Part shown: positions 6,000-14,308 of the stretch, piece by piece
Layout: the number at the start of each line of letters is the position of its first letter
Position numbering within the stretch: the first letter of the stretch is position 1
Source of the DNA: Facklamia sp050409585
Lineage (GTDB): Bacteria; Bacillota; Bacilli; Lactobacillales; Aerococcaceae
Direction of reading: 5' to 3'
DNA length: 18,449 nt
Assembly (NCBI RefSeq): GCF_050409585.1
Contig: NZ_JBNUPE010000022.1
Location: 1 to 18,449 of the forward strand
Made by a program: the position numbers and the translations under genes
Notes under the pieces: model-generated
Seen by the model: only the letters and a program-made list of their open reading frames with translations
The model's database searches: none
What the model was told of the DNA's origin: nothing

Positions 6000-7040
6000 A
6001 TGGATTTGATTGATGAATTAGGTACAGTGGTACCAGAACTTGGTGAGATGTTAGACATTCGTCTTAATGTTTTAAAAGCTTTATCTAAGCATCAACTACG
6101 AATTGGTCGTAAAGCGTTAGCCAAACAAATTCATTTGTCCGAGCGAACTTTGAGAACTAATTTACAAGTATTGCGTGATCAAAGTCTGGTAGATGTAAGT
6201 CGTGCGGGGATACGTATTACGGATGAAGGACAAAGAGTAGGCCATCTCATTCAGCAGTTACGGATGGGGCAGGACCGTTTACCGGAATACGAAGCAGCCT
6301 TAGCTAAAGAATTAAATATACAAAACTGCTGGGTAGTAGCTGGCGATGTAGATAGCGACTTTACAGTTTTTCAAATGCTTGCTGAAGCAGTTCAAACGAT
6401 TCTAGGACAAGAATTACCGCAAGAAGCGGTTGTAGCTGTTACGGGAGGGTCCACTTTGGCTAATATGGGTCAACATTTTACTAAGGAACTATCGCAAAAC
6501 AGACAATTATCCTTTGTGCCTAGCCGTGGTGGTATGGAAGGTTCTTTTCATATTCAATCTAATACGGTAGCTGGAATAATGGCTCATGAGACCCAAGCTG
6601 ACTATGTTCCCTTGTATATTCCAGATCGTTTAACTGATCAGTTGAGTCAAGAGATTGTTAAGGATCCAACCATTAAAAAAGCCCTTGATTTAAGTCGATC
6701 AGCGGACTGTCTTTTATTAAGTGTGGGAGCTGCTCAAGTAATGTCAAAGCGAAGAAAACTAACTCCGCCACAAGAAAGAATACTTCTCGAAGGTCAAGCG
6801 GTAGGTGAAGCATTTGGCATTTTTTATGATGCAGAGGGAAAGGTTGTTTTTTCCATCCCTCGCTTAGGCTTACAACTTGAAGATGTCATTAAGTTTCCGT
6901 TATTATTAACCATAGTAGCAGGCCAACAAAAAGCACCTGCTACCCGAGCTTTCTACAAGATGATGCCAAAACAAACCTGGCTCATTTGTGATAAAAGTCT
7001 CGCTAAAGCTGTTTTAAATGGGGTTACCCAATTTAAATAA
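6000..7040 (+). CDS. cggR: Central glycolytic genes regulator CggR (SorC/DeoR sugar-binding family)
   Basis: A 346-residue repressor of the downstream glycolytic genes. In B. subtilis, CggR is released from DNA by fructose-1,6-bisphosphate, so the operon is induced when glycolytic flux is high. The N-terminal helix-turn-helix lies near residues 32-62 (RKALAKQIHLSERTLRTNLQ). The sugar-binding domain shows AVTGGSTLANM (146-156), PSRGGMEGS (174-182) and QSNTVAGIMA, which contact the phosphorylated effector in this family. The length is close to the usual 340-345. AGGAGG (5988-5993) stands 6 nt before ATG 6000. It is first in the cluster, with gapA starting 26 nt after its stop, and the gene order supports the name strongly. 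Confidence 0.95.
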   Translation: MDLIDELGTVVPELGEMLDIRLNVLKALSKHQLRIGRKALAKQIHLSERTLRTNLQVLRDQSLVDVSRAGIRITDEGQRVGHLIQQLRMGQDRLPEYEAALAKELNIQNCWVVAGDVDSDFTVFQMLAEAVQTILGQELPQEAVVAVTGGSTLANMGQHFTKELSQNRQLSFVPSRGGMEGSFHIQSNTVAGIMAHETQADYVPLYIPDRLTDQLSQEIVKDPTIKKALDLSRSADCLLLSVGAAQVMSKRRKLTPPQERILLEGQAVGEAFGIFYDAEGKVVFSIPRLGLQLEDVIKFPLLLTIVAGQQKAPATRAFYKMMPKQTWLICDKSLAKAVLNGVTQFK

Positions 7041-7066
7041 AATATCCTAAGGGGGAAATTATCAAT

Positions 7067-8065
7067 ATGTCAACAAAAATCGCAATCAATGGTTTCGGTC
7101 GTATTGGACGTTTAGCATTACGTCGTATTTTAGAAAAGGATTCAGATTTAGAAGTTGTTGCAATTAATGATTTAACAGATAACGAAGATTTAGCTTATTT
7201 ATTAAAATATGACTCAGCGCAAGGTCGTTTTCCATACTCTGTAGAAGCTAAAGGTGATGTGATTGTTGTAGATGGTAAAGAGATTAAAGCCTTTGCTGAG
7301 CCAGATGCAGCGAAGTTACCATGGAAAGATTTAGGGGTTGAATTCGTCTTAGAATGTACTGGTTTTTACAATTCAGCAGAAAAGGCTCAAGCCCATATCG
7401 ATGCAGGTGCTAAGCGTGTCCTAATCTCAGCGCCCGCTAAGTCAGCTGAAACGAAGACAATTGTTTATGGTGTAAACCACGAAGTTCTAACAGCTGATGA
7501 TGTGATTGTTTCAGCAGCTTCATGTACAACTAACTGCTTAGCTCCAATGGTCAATGTTTTACATAAAGAATTTGGTCTAAAATCTGCCCAAATGGTAACG
7601 GTTCATGCTTATACAGCAACTCAAAAATTACAAGATTCGCCAGGCGGACGTAAAAACCGTGCAGGAGCATTTTCAATTATTCCTGCTTCCACTGGAGCTG
7701 CTAAAGCAATCGGAAAAGTAATTCCTGAATTGAATGGTAAAATTGACGGTGCAGCTTTACGAGTTCCAACAATCACTGGTTCTTTAACTGAGGTATATGC
7801 AGTCTTAGACAAAGAAGTAACAGCTGAGGAAGTTAACGCAGCGATGAAGAAATATGAATCAGATGCTTTTGTCTATGAAGAAGATGAAATTGTTTCTGCA
7901 GACATTATTGGTTATCCAGCAGGATCTGTTTTTGATTCAACACTTACAAAAGTAATGGGTGAAGGTGACGATCAAATCGTTATGGCAGCCTCTTGGTATG
8001 ATAATGAGTACGGCTTTACAGCGAACATGATTTCAACCTTAGAATATTTTGTTGAATTAAATTAA
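7067..8065 (+). CDS. gapA: Glyceraldehyde-3-phosphate dehydrogenase, NAD-dependent, type I
   Basis: A cytoplasmic glycolytic enzyme: glyceraldehyde-3-phosphate + NAD+ + phosphate to 1,3-bisphosphoglycerate. The Rossmann motif INGFGRIGR is at 7-15, and D35 in AINDLTD favours NAD over NADP. The catalytic pair is C153 (SAASCTTN) and H180 (TVHAYTATQ). The segment after it reads QDSPGGRKNRAGAF, which differs from the common GDLRRARAA form of bacillar GapA and resembles the TATQ-type loop of E. coli GapA. The length of 332 residues is normal to slightly short. The Shine-Dalgarno AAGGGGG (7049-7055) is 11 nt from ATG 7067. It sits between cggR and an internal terminator, which should make its mRNA the most abundant of the operon. 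Confidence 0.97.
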   Translation: MSTKIAINGFGRIGRLALRRILEKDSDLEVVAINDLTDNEDLAYLLKYDSAQGRFPYSVEAKGDVIVVDGKEIKAFAEPDAAKLPWKDLGVEFVLECTGFYNSAEKAQAHIDAGAKRVLISAPAKSAETKTIVYGVNHEVLTADDVIVSAASCTTNCLAPMVNVLHKEFGLKSAQMVTVHAYTATQKLQDSPGGRKNRAGAFSIIPASTGAAKAIGKVIPELNGKIDGAALRVPTITGSLTEVYAVLDKEVTAEEVNAAMKKYESDAFVYEEDEIVSADIIGYPAGSVFDSTLTKVMGEGDDQIVMAASWYDNEYGFTANMISTLEYFVELN

Positions 8066-8080
8066 TAAGACCCACACTAG

Positions 8081-8111
8081 CGGGGAAGCAAACGCGCTTC
8101 TCCGTTTTTTT
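8081..8111 (+). terminator. Internal terminator between gapA and pgk
   Basis: CGGGGAAGC (8081-8089) pairs with GCTTCTCCG (8096-8104), with one G-U pair and a 6-nt loop, followed by seven T residues (8105-8111). It has all features of an intrinsic terminator although pgk starts only 18 nt later. No promoter for pgk is visible, so it probably acts as a leaky attenuator. Confidence 0.85.
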
Positions 8112-8129
8112 CATAAAGGAGGAAGAAGA

Positions 8130-9326
8130 ATGGCTAAAAAAACTATTAGAGACTTAAACCTTGAAAACAAAACCGTATTAGTACGTGTCGATTTTAACGT
8201 TCCGATGGATGGTAATAAGATTACAGACGATAATCGAATTGTAGCTGCTCTAGATACGATAAAGTATTTAATTGAGCATCAAGCCAAGGTTGTTTTATTT
8301 TCACATCTAGGTAAGATCAAATCGGCAGAGGATTTGGATAAAGCAGATCGTAACTTAAATCCTGTAGCAAATCGTTTATCTGAATTATTAGGACAAGAGG
8401 TTGTTTTTATTGATGAAACACGTGGCGAAAAATTAGAATTAGCGGTTAAAAATTTGCAAGAGGGTCAAGTATTGTTAGTTCAAAACACACGGTTTGAAGA
8501 TGTAGAAGGGAAAAAGGAATCTGGGAATGATCCAGAACTTGGCAAGTATTGGGCAAGTCTAGGGGATCTATTTGTTAATGATGCATTTGGAACCGCACAT
8601 CGTTCTCATGCATCGAATGTTGGTATTGCAGCGCATTTAGATTCAGCGGTCGGCTTCTTAATGGAAAAAGAAGTGAAATTCTTGAAAGAAGCGGTAGATC
8701 AGCCGGAACGTCCTTTTGTTGCTATATTAGGGGGAGCAAAAGTTTCTGATAAGATTAAAGTTATTGAGAATTTGTTAGATCGAGCTGATAAAGTAATTAT
8801 CGGTGGAGGTATGGCGTATACCTTTTTCAAGGCAAAAGGCCTCGAAATTGGACAATCCATTTGTGAACCAGATCGCATCGAACTCGCTAAAGAAATTATG
8901 GAAAAAGCAGGCGATAAATTAGTGTTACCGGTTGATAATGTTGTGGCTAAAGAATTTAACAAGGATGCCGAAACTAAAGTGGTAGCTTCTGAAGAAATTC
9001 CTACAGACTACATGGGGATGGATATAGGGCCTCAGACAGTTGATTTGTTTGCTGAAACTTTAGCTGGCGCCAAAACTGTAGTGTGGAATGGGCCAATGGG
9101 TGTTTTTGAAATGGAAAAATTTGCACAGGGAACGATGGGAGTTTGTCAAGCCATTGCTAATTTAGAGAGTGCGACCACTATTGTAGGTGGAGGAGATTCT
9201 GCTGCAGCTGTTACTCAATTGGGTTATGAAGATAAGTTCACGCATATTTCTACCGGTGGAGGAGCCTCCTTATCTTATCTTGAGGGAGCCGAATTACCAG
9301 GCGTGGAGTCCATTGATAATCTATAA
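8130..9326 (+). CDS. pgk: Phosphoglycerate kinase
   Basis: Transfers phosphate from 1,3-bisphosphoglycerate to ADP, the first ATP-forming step of glycolysis. The protein has 398 residues, the usual bacterial length. The substrate-binding N-terminal motif VLVRVDFNVPMDG (16-28), the hinge-side AILGGAKVSDKI, the nucleotide-domain GGGMAYTF and WNGPMGVFE, and the C-terminal phosphate loop STGGGASLSYLEG are all present. AAAGGAGG (8115-8122) precedes ATG 8130 by 7 nt. It is transcribed by read-through of the terminator after gapA, and tpiA follows after 18 nt. Confidence 0.98.
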   Translation: MAKKTIRDLNLENKTVLVRVDFNVPMDGNKITDDNRIVAALDTIKYLIEHQAKVVLFSHLGKIKSAEDLDKADRNLNPVANRLSELLGQEVVFIDETRGEKLELAVKNLQEGQVLLVQNTRFEDVEGKKESGNDPELGKYWASLGDLFVNDAFGTAHRSHASNVGIAAHLDSAVGFLMEKEVKFLKEAVDQPERPFVAILGGAKVSDKIKVIENLLDRADKVIIGGGMAYTFFKAKGLEIGQSICEPDRIELAKEIMEKAGDKLVLPVDNVVAKEFNKDAETKVVASEEIPTDYMGMDIGPQTVDLFAETLAGAKTVVWNGPMGVFEMEKFAQGTMGVCQAIANLESATTIVGGGDSAAAVTQLGYEDKFTHISTGGGASLSYLEGAELPGVESIDNL

Positions 9327-9344
9327 TTAGAAAAGGAGAAAAAT

Positions 9345-10103
9345 ATGTCACGAAAACCAATTATTGCCGGAAACTGGAAAATGAATAAAACAGCTAAAGA
9401 ATCACGTGGTTTTATTGAAAATGTCAAATTAGATATCCCTTCAAATGATTTAGTGGATGCAGTGATCGGAGCACCTGCTGTTTTCTTAGAAGCTATGACC
9501 GAAGCTGTACAGGGAACTGATTTACAAGTAGCTGCGCAAAATTGTTTTTGGGAAGATGAAGGCGCTTTTACGGGCGAAATCAGTCCCAAAACGCTAGCGG
9601 CTTTAGGTGTAGATTATGTGATCATTGGACATTCTGAGCGTCGTCAATATTTTCATGAAAGCAATGAAGAAATTAATCAAAAAACTCATGCTATCTTTCG
9701 TAATGGAATGAAGCCGATTATTTGTTGCGGAGAAACGCTCGAAACCTACGAAGCAGGAAATGCTGAGGAATTTGTAGGCCAACAAATAACGGCAGCTTTA
9801 AAAGATTTAACGGAAGGTCAAGTACAATCATTGGTAATTGCGTATGAACCAATTTGGGCAATTGGGACGGGTAAATCAGCAACAAAAGATGATGCCCAAA
9901 AGATGTGTCATGCGATTCGTCAAGTAGTAGCAGAAAACTTTAACCAAGAGGTAGCTGATCAAGTACGTATTCAATATGGCGGGTCAGTTAAACCTGATAA
10001 TATTGCAGAGTACCTAGCTTGTCCAGATGTAGACGGAGCATTAGTAGGCGGAGCGAGCCTACAACCTGAATCATTCTTAGCTTTATTGGAGGCGGTTAAA
10101 TAA
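9345..10103 (+). CDS. tpiA: Triosephosphate isomerase
   Basis: Interconverts dihydroxyacetone phosphate and glyceraldehyde-3-phosphate in the cytoplasm. The 252-residue TIM barrel has K12 in AGNWKMNKT, the electrophile H96 in IIGHSERRQ, the catalytic base E168 in AYEPIWAIGTGK with the mobile loop after it, and the C-terminal phosphate motifs YGGSVKP and GALVGGASL. AAAAGGAG upstream supports ATG 9345. Its stop overlaps the start of gpmI in a TAATG arrangement, so the two are probably translationally coupled. Confidence 0.98.
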   Translation: MSRKPIIAGNWKMNKTAKESRGFIENVKLDIPSNDLVDAVIGAPAVFLEAMTEAVQGTDLQVAAQNCFWEDEGAFTGEISPKTLAALGVDYVIIGHSERRQYFHESNEEINQKTHAIFRNGMKPIICCGETLETYEAGNAEEFVGQQITAALKDLTEGQVQSLVIAYEPIWAIGTGKSATKDDAQKMCHAIRQVVAENFNQEVADQVRIQYGGSVKPDNIAEYLACPDVDGALVGGASLQPESFLALLEAVK

Positions 10104-11620
10104 TGGGAAAAGCACCTATTGCTTTAATTATTTTAGATGGCTTTGGTATTCGCGAGGAGACTTATGGGAATGCCGTTAAGGCGGCGCATAAACCCAACTT
10201 TGATCGTTATTGGCAGCAATTTCCCCATCAACAACTCAGAGCAGAAGGGGAAAATGTTGGTTTACCAGAAGGTCAAATGGGGAATTCTGAAGTAGGACAT
10301 ATGAATATTGGGGCTGGAAGAATTGTCTATCAATCCTTGACGCGAATAAATAAGTCCATTCAAGAGGGTAGTATAAAAAAGATTCCTGAACTCACCAAGG
10401 CCATCGAGCACGCTAAGCAAAATAATGGAGCATTGCATTTAATGGGCTTACTTTCTGACGGTGGGGTTCATTCACATATCAATCATCTCTTCGGTTTAAT
10501 TGAGTTAGCTAAAGAAATGGATTTAAACAAAGTGTATATTCACGCTTTTCTAGATGGACGTGATGTTGGACCTCAATCCGGAATAGATTTTATAAGAGAT
10601 ACAGAAAGTTTTATTAAAGAAAAAGGAATTGGTGAAATTGCAACAGTCTCTGGACGCTACTATGCAATGGACCGTGATAAGCGTTGGGACCGCGTTAAAT
10701 TAGCCTATGATGCCTTAGTTAGTGGCCAAGGACCTCAATATGCCTCTGCTGAAGCAGGAGTTCAGGCTTCTTATGATCAAGAAGTATATGATGAATTTGT
10801 TCAACCTTTTGTGGTGGATCCAGAAGGACACATTAAAGAAGGCGATAGCCTTATTTATTATAATTTCCGACCTGATCGTGCGATTCAACTATCAACAGCT
10901 TTAAGTAATCCGGCTTTTGACGGCTTTGACACATCGAATCGACCAGAAAACTTACAATTTGTAACATTTACTAAATATTCAAAAGATGTTCTAGCCGAAA
11001 TCGCTTTCAAGAAAGTTGATTTAGTGAATACGATTGGCGAAGCGATAGCGAAAGCAGGCAAAACGCAGTTACGTATTGCAGAAACTGAGAAGTTTCCTCA
11101 TGTCACTTTCTTTATGTCAGGTGGCCGTCATGAAACGTTTCCGGGAGAAGAACGTATTTTAATTCCTTCTCCTAAAGTAGCTACTTATGACTTAAAACCT
11201 GAAATGTCCGCTTACGAAGTCAAGGACGCATTGATAGATAAAATTAATGAAGATACGATTGATGCAATCATTCTTAATTTTGCTAATCCGGATATGGTTG
11301 GTCATTCAGGTATGTTAGAGCCAACCGTCAAAGCTATTGAAGCGGTCGATGAGTGCCTCGGTCAAATTGTCGATTTGATTTTAGAAAAAGAAGGTGTTGC
11401 AATCATTACAGCCGATCACGGCAATTCAGATGAAGTCATTACGTTAGAAGGTAAACCTATGACTGCTCATACTACCAATCCTGTACCAGTGATTGTTACG
11501 AAAGAAGGAATCTCGTTAAGAGAAGGTGGCATACTATCTGATTTAGCACCTACTATGCTTGACCTTTTAAAAATTGACCAACCAAGTGAGATGACTAGCC
11601 AAAGTTTAATTAAGCATTAA
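10103..11620 (+). CDS. gpmI: 2,3-bisphosphoglycerate-independent phosphoglycerate mutase
   Basis: Converts 3-phosphoglycerate to 2-phosphoglycerate without a bisphosphoglycerate cofactor, using Mn2+ in an alkaline-phosphatase-like fold. The protein has 505 residues, near the usual 510. It shows metal ligand D12 (LIILDGFGIRE), nucleophile S62 (MGNSEVGHMNIGAGR), H123 (GGVHSH), the DGRDVGP motif (151-157), YYNFRPDRA, and the second metal cluster TADHGNSDE with HTTNPVPV. The ATG at 10103 overlaps the tpiA stop by one base; GGAGG lies inside the end of tpiA. Many lactobacilli use the cofactor-dependent GpmA in place of this enzyme, so its position inside the operon may help place the organism. Confidence 0.97.
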   Translation: MGKAPIALIILDGFGIREETYGNAVKAAHKPNFDRYWQQFPHQQLRAEGENVGLPEGQMGNSEVGHMNIGAGRIVYQSLTRINKSIQEGSIKKIPELTKAIEHAKQNNGALHLMGLLSDGGVHSHINHLFGLIELAKEMDLNKVYIHAFLDGRDVGPQSGIDFIRDTESFIKEKGIGEIATVSGRYYAMDRDKRWDRVKLAYDALVSGQGPQYASAEAGVQASYDQEVYDEFVQPFVVDPEGHIKEGDSLIYYNFRPDRAIQLSTALSNPAFDGFDTSNRPENLQFVTFTKYSKDVLAEIAFKKVDLVNTIGEAIAKAGKTQLRIAETEKFPHVTFFMSGGRHETFPGEERILIPSPKVATYDLKPEMSAYEVKDALIDKINEDTIDAIILNFANPDMVGHSGMLEPTVKAIEAVDECLGQIVDLILEKEGVAIITADHGNSDEVITLEGKPMTAHTTNPVPVIVTKEGISLREGGILSDLAPTMLDLLKIDQPSEMTSQSLIKH

Positions 11621-11630
11621 TGGCAATTCA

Positions 11631-11659
11631 TTGAATTTAATTTACTAAAACAATAGAAT
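11631..11659 (+). promoter_or_regulatory. Candidate internal promoter of eno
   Basis: TTGAAT (11631-11636) and TAGAAT (11654-11659) are 17 bp apart in the 87-nt gap between gpmI and eno, by far the widest gap after pgk. The -10 is identical to the candidate cggR -10. It would allow separate transcription of eno. The gap also holds a small palindrome, AATTCATTGAATT (11625-11637), overlapping the -35. Confidence 0.5.
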
Positions 11660-11707
11660 AAGATCGAGACGTTTAACCGTTTCAATCCAACAAAAGGAGC
11701 GAATAAA

Positions 11708-13012
11708 ATGCCTTATATTACAGATGTTTACGCACGTGAAGTTCTTGACTCAAGAGGAAACCCAACAATTGAAGTAGAAGTTTATACCGAAAGTGGTGCC
11801 TTTGGACGCGGAATGGTCCCTTCAGGAGCATCTACTGGAGAACATGAAGCAGTAGAATTACGTGATGGAGATGCAACACGCTATGGTGGCAAAGGAGTTA
11901 GCCAAGCCGTTGATAACGTTAACCACTTTTTAGCCGAAGCCTTATTAGGGTTTGATGTATTGCAACAACAAGCTATTGATCAAATGATGATTGAAATGGA
12001 TGGCACACCGAATAAAGGAAAACTCGGAGCAAACGCTATCTTAGGCGTATCTATTGCTGTGGCACGTGCAGCTGCTGATTATTTAGAAATACCTTTATAC
12101 CAATACTTAGGTGGATTCAATACCAAAGAGTTACCAGTACCAATGATGAATATTGTTAATGGTGGCTCACACTCGGATGCTCCGATTGCTTTCCAAGAGT
12201 TTATGATTTTACCTGTTGGGGCTGAAAACTTTAAAGAAGCGTTACGTTGGGGCGCTGAAGTTTTCCATGCGCTAAAATCAATTCTCAAGGAACGTGGGTT
12301 AGAAACATCAGTAGGTGACGAGGGTGGTTTTGCGCCTCGCTTTGAAGGAACGGAAGACGGTGTAGAGACCATTCTTAAAGCGATTGAGAAAGCTGGCTAC
12401 AAACCCGGTCAAGATATCTTCTTAGGCTTTGACTGTGCCGCTTCAGAATTTTACGTAGAGGGTGTTTATGATTATGCCAAATTTGAAGGAGAAGGCGGTA
12501 AAAAACGCTCAGCCCAAGAACAAGTTGACTACCTTGAAGAGTTAGTGAATAAATATCCAATCATTTCCATTGAAGATGGTATGGATGAAAATGACTGGGA
12601 GGGTTGGAAGTTACTAACTGAACGTTTAGGTGACAAAGTCCAATTAGTTGGAGATGATCTATTTGTGACCAACACTGAAATTCTTTCACGTGGTATTGAA
12701 GAAAGTGTGGGGAATTCCATTTTAATCAAAGTGAATCAAATTGGGACACTAACTGAGACATTTGATGCGATTGAAATGGCTAAGCGTGCAGGGTACACAG
12801 CAGTCATTTCTCACCGTTCAGGTGAAACGGAAGACTCCACTATTGCGGATATTGCAGTAGCAACCAATGCGGGTCAAATTAAGACAGGGTCTTTATCACG
12901 TACAGACCGTATTGCCAAATATAATCAATTATTGCGGATTGAAGATGAATTAAGTGAATTAGCACAATATAATGGCAAAAAAGTTTTCTATAATTTAAAA
13001 GATTTCAAATAA
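11708..13012 (+). CDS. eno: Enolase (phosphopyruvate hydratase)
   Basis: Dehydrates 2-phosphoglycerate to phosphoenolpyruvate; Mg2+-dependent, and also part of the RNA degradosome or found on the surface in some Gram-positive bacteria. The protein has 434 residues, a typical length. Visible residues are the N-terminal loop SGASTGEHEAVELRD, E164, the general acid E205 (SVGDEGGFAP), metal ligands D242, E289 and D316 (LVGDDLFVTN), catalytic base K341 (ILIKVNQIGT) and H369 in SHRSGETED. AAAGGAG 8 nt before ATG 11708 is a good ribosome binding site. It is the last gene of the glycolytic cluster and is followed by a strong terminator. Confidence 0.98.
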   Translation: MPYITDVYAREVLDSRGNPTIEVEVYTESGAFGRGMVPSGASTGEHEAVELRDGDATRYGGKGVSQAVDNVNHFLAEALLGFDVLQQQAIDQMMIEMDGTPNKGKLGANAILGVSIAVARAAADYLEIPLYQYLGGFNTKELPVPMMNIVNGGSHSDAPIAFQEFMILPVGAENFKEALRWGAEVFHALKSILKERGLETSVGDEGGFAPRFEGTEDGVETILKAIEKAGYKPGQDIFLGFDCAASEFYVEGVYDYAKFEGEGGKKRSAQEQVDYLEELVNKYPIISIEDGMDENDWEGWKLLTERLGDKVQLVGDDLFVTNTEILSRGIEESVGNSILIKVNQIGTLTETFDAIEMAKRAGYTAVISHRSGETEDSTIADIAVATNAGQIKTGSLSRTDRIAKYNQLLRIEDELSELAQYNGKKVFYNLKDFK

Positions 13013-13033
13013 GATTGACAGAATAGATTAAAG

Positions 13034-13064
13034 CGCTCTCTAAGAATTTAGAGAGCGTTTTTTT
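13034..13064 (+). terminator. Terminator of the glycolytic operon
   Basis: CGCTCTCTAA (13034-13043) and TTAGAGAGCG (13048-13057) form a perfect 10-bp stem with a 4-nt loop, followed by seven T residues (13058-13064). Confidence 0.93.
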
Positions 13065-13109
13065 GGTTAATAAAGGAGCATTTTATTTTAAAAAACAAAC
13101 AAAACACTT

Positions 13110-13133
13110 TATAATTGACGAGTCAACTGTTGA
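13110..13133 (+). promoter_or_regulatory. -10 element and palindromic operator of the marR-nitroreductase operon
   Basis: A consensus TATAAT lies at 13110-13115, with a weak -35 (TTTAAA, 13087-13092, 17-bp spacer). From 13115 follow three alternating half-sites: TTGAC, GTCAA and GTTGA. The first two form the palindrome TTGAC-GA-GTCAA (13115-13126) and the last two TCAAC-T-GTTGA (13123-13133). The site covers the expected start of transcription, where a MarR repressor would block it. Confidence 0.6.
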
Positions 13134-13160
13134 TTTATGAAATGAAAGAGGGAGGGTTTG

Positions 13161-13568
13161 GTGAGTCTAAGAGAAGTAAGTAGATTATTTTATCAATTAA
13201 AACTAGTTAACCAGGAGTTAATTAGTAAATTTGAAAAAGAAACGTCATTTAGTATAACGCGCTTTGAATTAATGATGTTTTTAAAAGAGCATGGTCCTTG
13301 TTGCCAAACTCGTCTACAAAAGGAATTAAAGATAGATCGTGCAGCTGTTACAAGACATTTAAGAATTCTTGAAGGAAAAAAATATGTGATCCGCAAAAGA
13401 AATAAAGAAAATAATCGTGAAGTGCTCGTAACAATTACCGATAAGGCGTTAAATGATTTGAATCGTTGCCAGCAGAGTTATTGTCAATCTGAGCAACAGA
13501 GGATTTTACCCCTATCTAAAGATGAAACACAGCGATTGATCGAATTATTAACCAAATTAATACAATAG
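13161..13568 (+). CDS. MarR-family transcriptional regulator
   Basis: A 135-residue winged-helix regulator. The core runs from FSITRFELMMFLKEHGPC through CQTRLQKELKIDRAAVTRHLRILEGKKYV to the wing KRNKENNREVLVTITDKA, with helical dimerisation segments at both ends. The recognition helix is around RAAVTRHLRILE. It has a Cys-Cys pair (GPCCQT) before the recognition region and a further Cys in NRCQQS. Some MarR proteins sense oxidants through Cys, but that role is only a guess here. The frame allows TTG at 13158 or GTG at 13161; GTG is 5 nt from GGAGG while TTG is 2 nt from it, so GTG is chosen. It precedes a nitroreductase gene by 14 nt and probably represses this pair through the palindromes at 13115-13133. 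Confidence 0.88.
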   Translation: MSLREVSRLFYQLKLVNQELISKFEKETSFSITRFELMMFLKEHGPCCQTRLQKELKIDRAAVTRHLRILEGKKYVIRKRNKENNREVLVTITDKALNDLNRCQQSYCQSEQQRILPLSKDETQRLIELLTKLIQ

Positions 13569-13582
13569 AAAAGGAGAATAAT

Positions 13583-14221
13583 ATGTCCAACCACTTAGTC
13601 ACTAATAATTTTTCAGAAATTACTTATGGAAGAAAGTCAATTCGTGCTTATGATGAGAAGTATAAAATAAGTCAGGAAGAAATGCTTGAAATGATTCAAG
13701 AAGCTACCACAGCTCCTTCATCCGTCAATATGCAACCATGGAGGTTTGTGGTGGTTGAAAGCCAAGAGCAAAAAGCCAAATTAAAACCACTTATTCGTTT
13801 TAATACGCTGCAAAATGACACTTCATCTGCTATGATATTAATATTTGGCGATATGCAGTGTTATGAACTCGGTGAAGAAATCTACAATCAAGCAGTCGAG
13901 GAAGGTAAAATGCCTGCTGAAACGAGAGATCAACAATTATCTGTCATTATTCCTTATTATAAAAGCTTTTCTAAACAAAAAATGAATGATGTTGTGAAAA
14001 TTGATTCAAGTTTGGCAGCCATGCAATTAATGTTAGTGGCTCGTTCTCATGGTTATGATACCAATGCAATCGGTGGTTTTGAAGAGGACTTATTGGCTGA
14101 AGCTTTCGGTCTCGACAAAGAACGCTATGTACCGGTAATGATCCTATCAATTGGAAAGGCTAAAGATTCTGGTTATCCATCCGTACGCTTAGCCGCTGAA
14201 AAAATTACAGAATTTAAATAA
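13583..14221 (+). CDS. Nitroreductase-family FMN oxidoreductase
   Basis: A 212-residue flavoprotein of the nitroreductase superfamily. The FMN-binding start YGRKSIRAYD (about 15-24), the motif TTAPSSVNMQPWRFVVV (about 42-58) and the later AIGGF and VPVMILSIGKA are typical. Members reduce nitro compounds, quinones or flavins with NAD(P)H; the natural substrate cannot be told from sequence. The length is normal for the single-domain family. AAAGGAG precedes ATG 13583. It is co-transcribed with the MarR gene 14 nt upstream and closed by a strong terminator hairpin. A role in handling a toxic aromatic or quinone compound sensed by the MarR protein is a reasonable inference. Confidence 0.92.
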   Translation: MSNHLVTNNFSEITYGRKSIRAYDEKYKISQEEMLEMIQEATTAPSSVNMQPWRFVVVESQEQKAKLKPLIRFNTLQNDTSSAMILIFGDMQCYELGEEIYNQAVEEGKMPAETRDQQLSVIIPYYKSFSKQKMNDVVKIDSSLAAMQLMLVARSHGYDTNAIGGFEEDLLAEAFGLDKERYVPVMILSIGKAKDSGYPSVRLAAEKITEFK

Positions 14222-14260
14222 GAAACGCTAAAAACTTAAAGAATTTATAAATTAAAGTTA

Positions 14261-14308
14261 AACGCCTCCTCTAGCGATGCTTATTGGCATCGCTAGAGGA
14301 GGCGTTTT
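14261..14308 (+). terminator. Very long perfect hairpin terminator after the nitroreductase
   Basis: The arms at 14261-14280 and 14287-14306 are complementary over all 20 bp, with a 6-nt loop TTATTG, and are followed by TTTTAAGTTTTATT. The GC-rich stem (CGCCTCCTCTAGCGATGC) stands out from its AT-rich surroundings. It is longer than ordinary terminators. Confidence 0.88.

Noticed and set aside
5780..6000. Possible CcpA (cre) site near cggR
   Set aside because: I found no sequence close to the consensus TGWAANCGNTNWCA in the upstream region.
9275..9589. 104-codon antisense frame across pgk and tpiA
   Set aside because: It lies opposite two certain glycolytic genes and shows no family motif.
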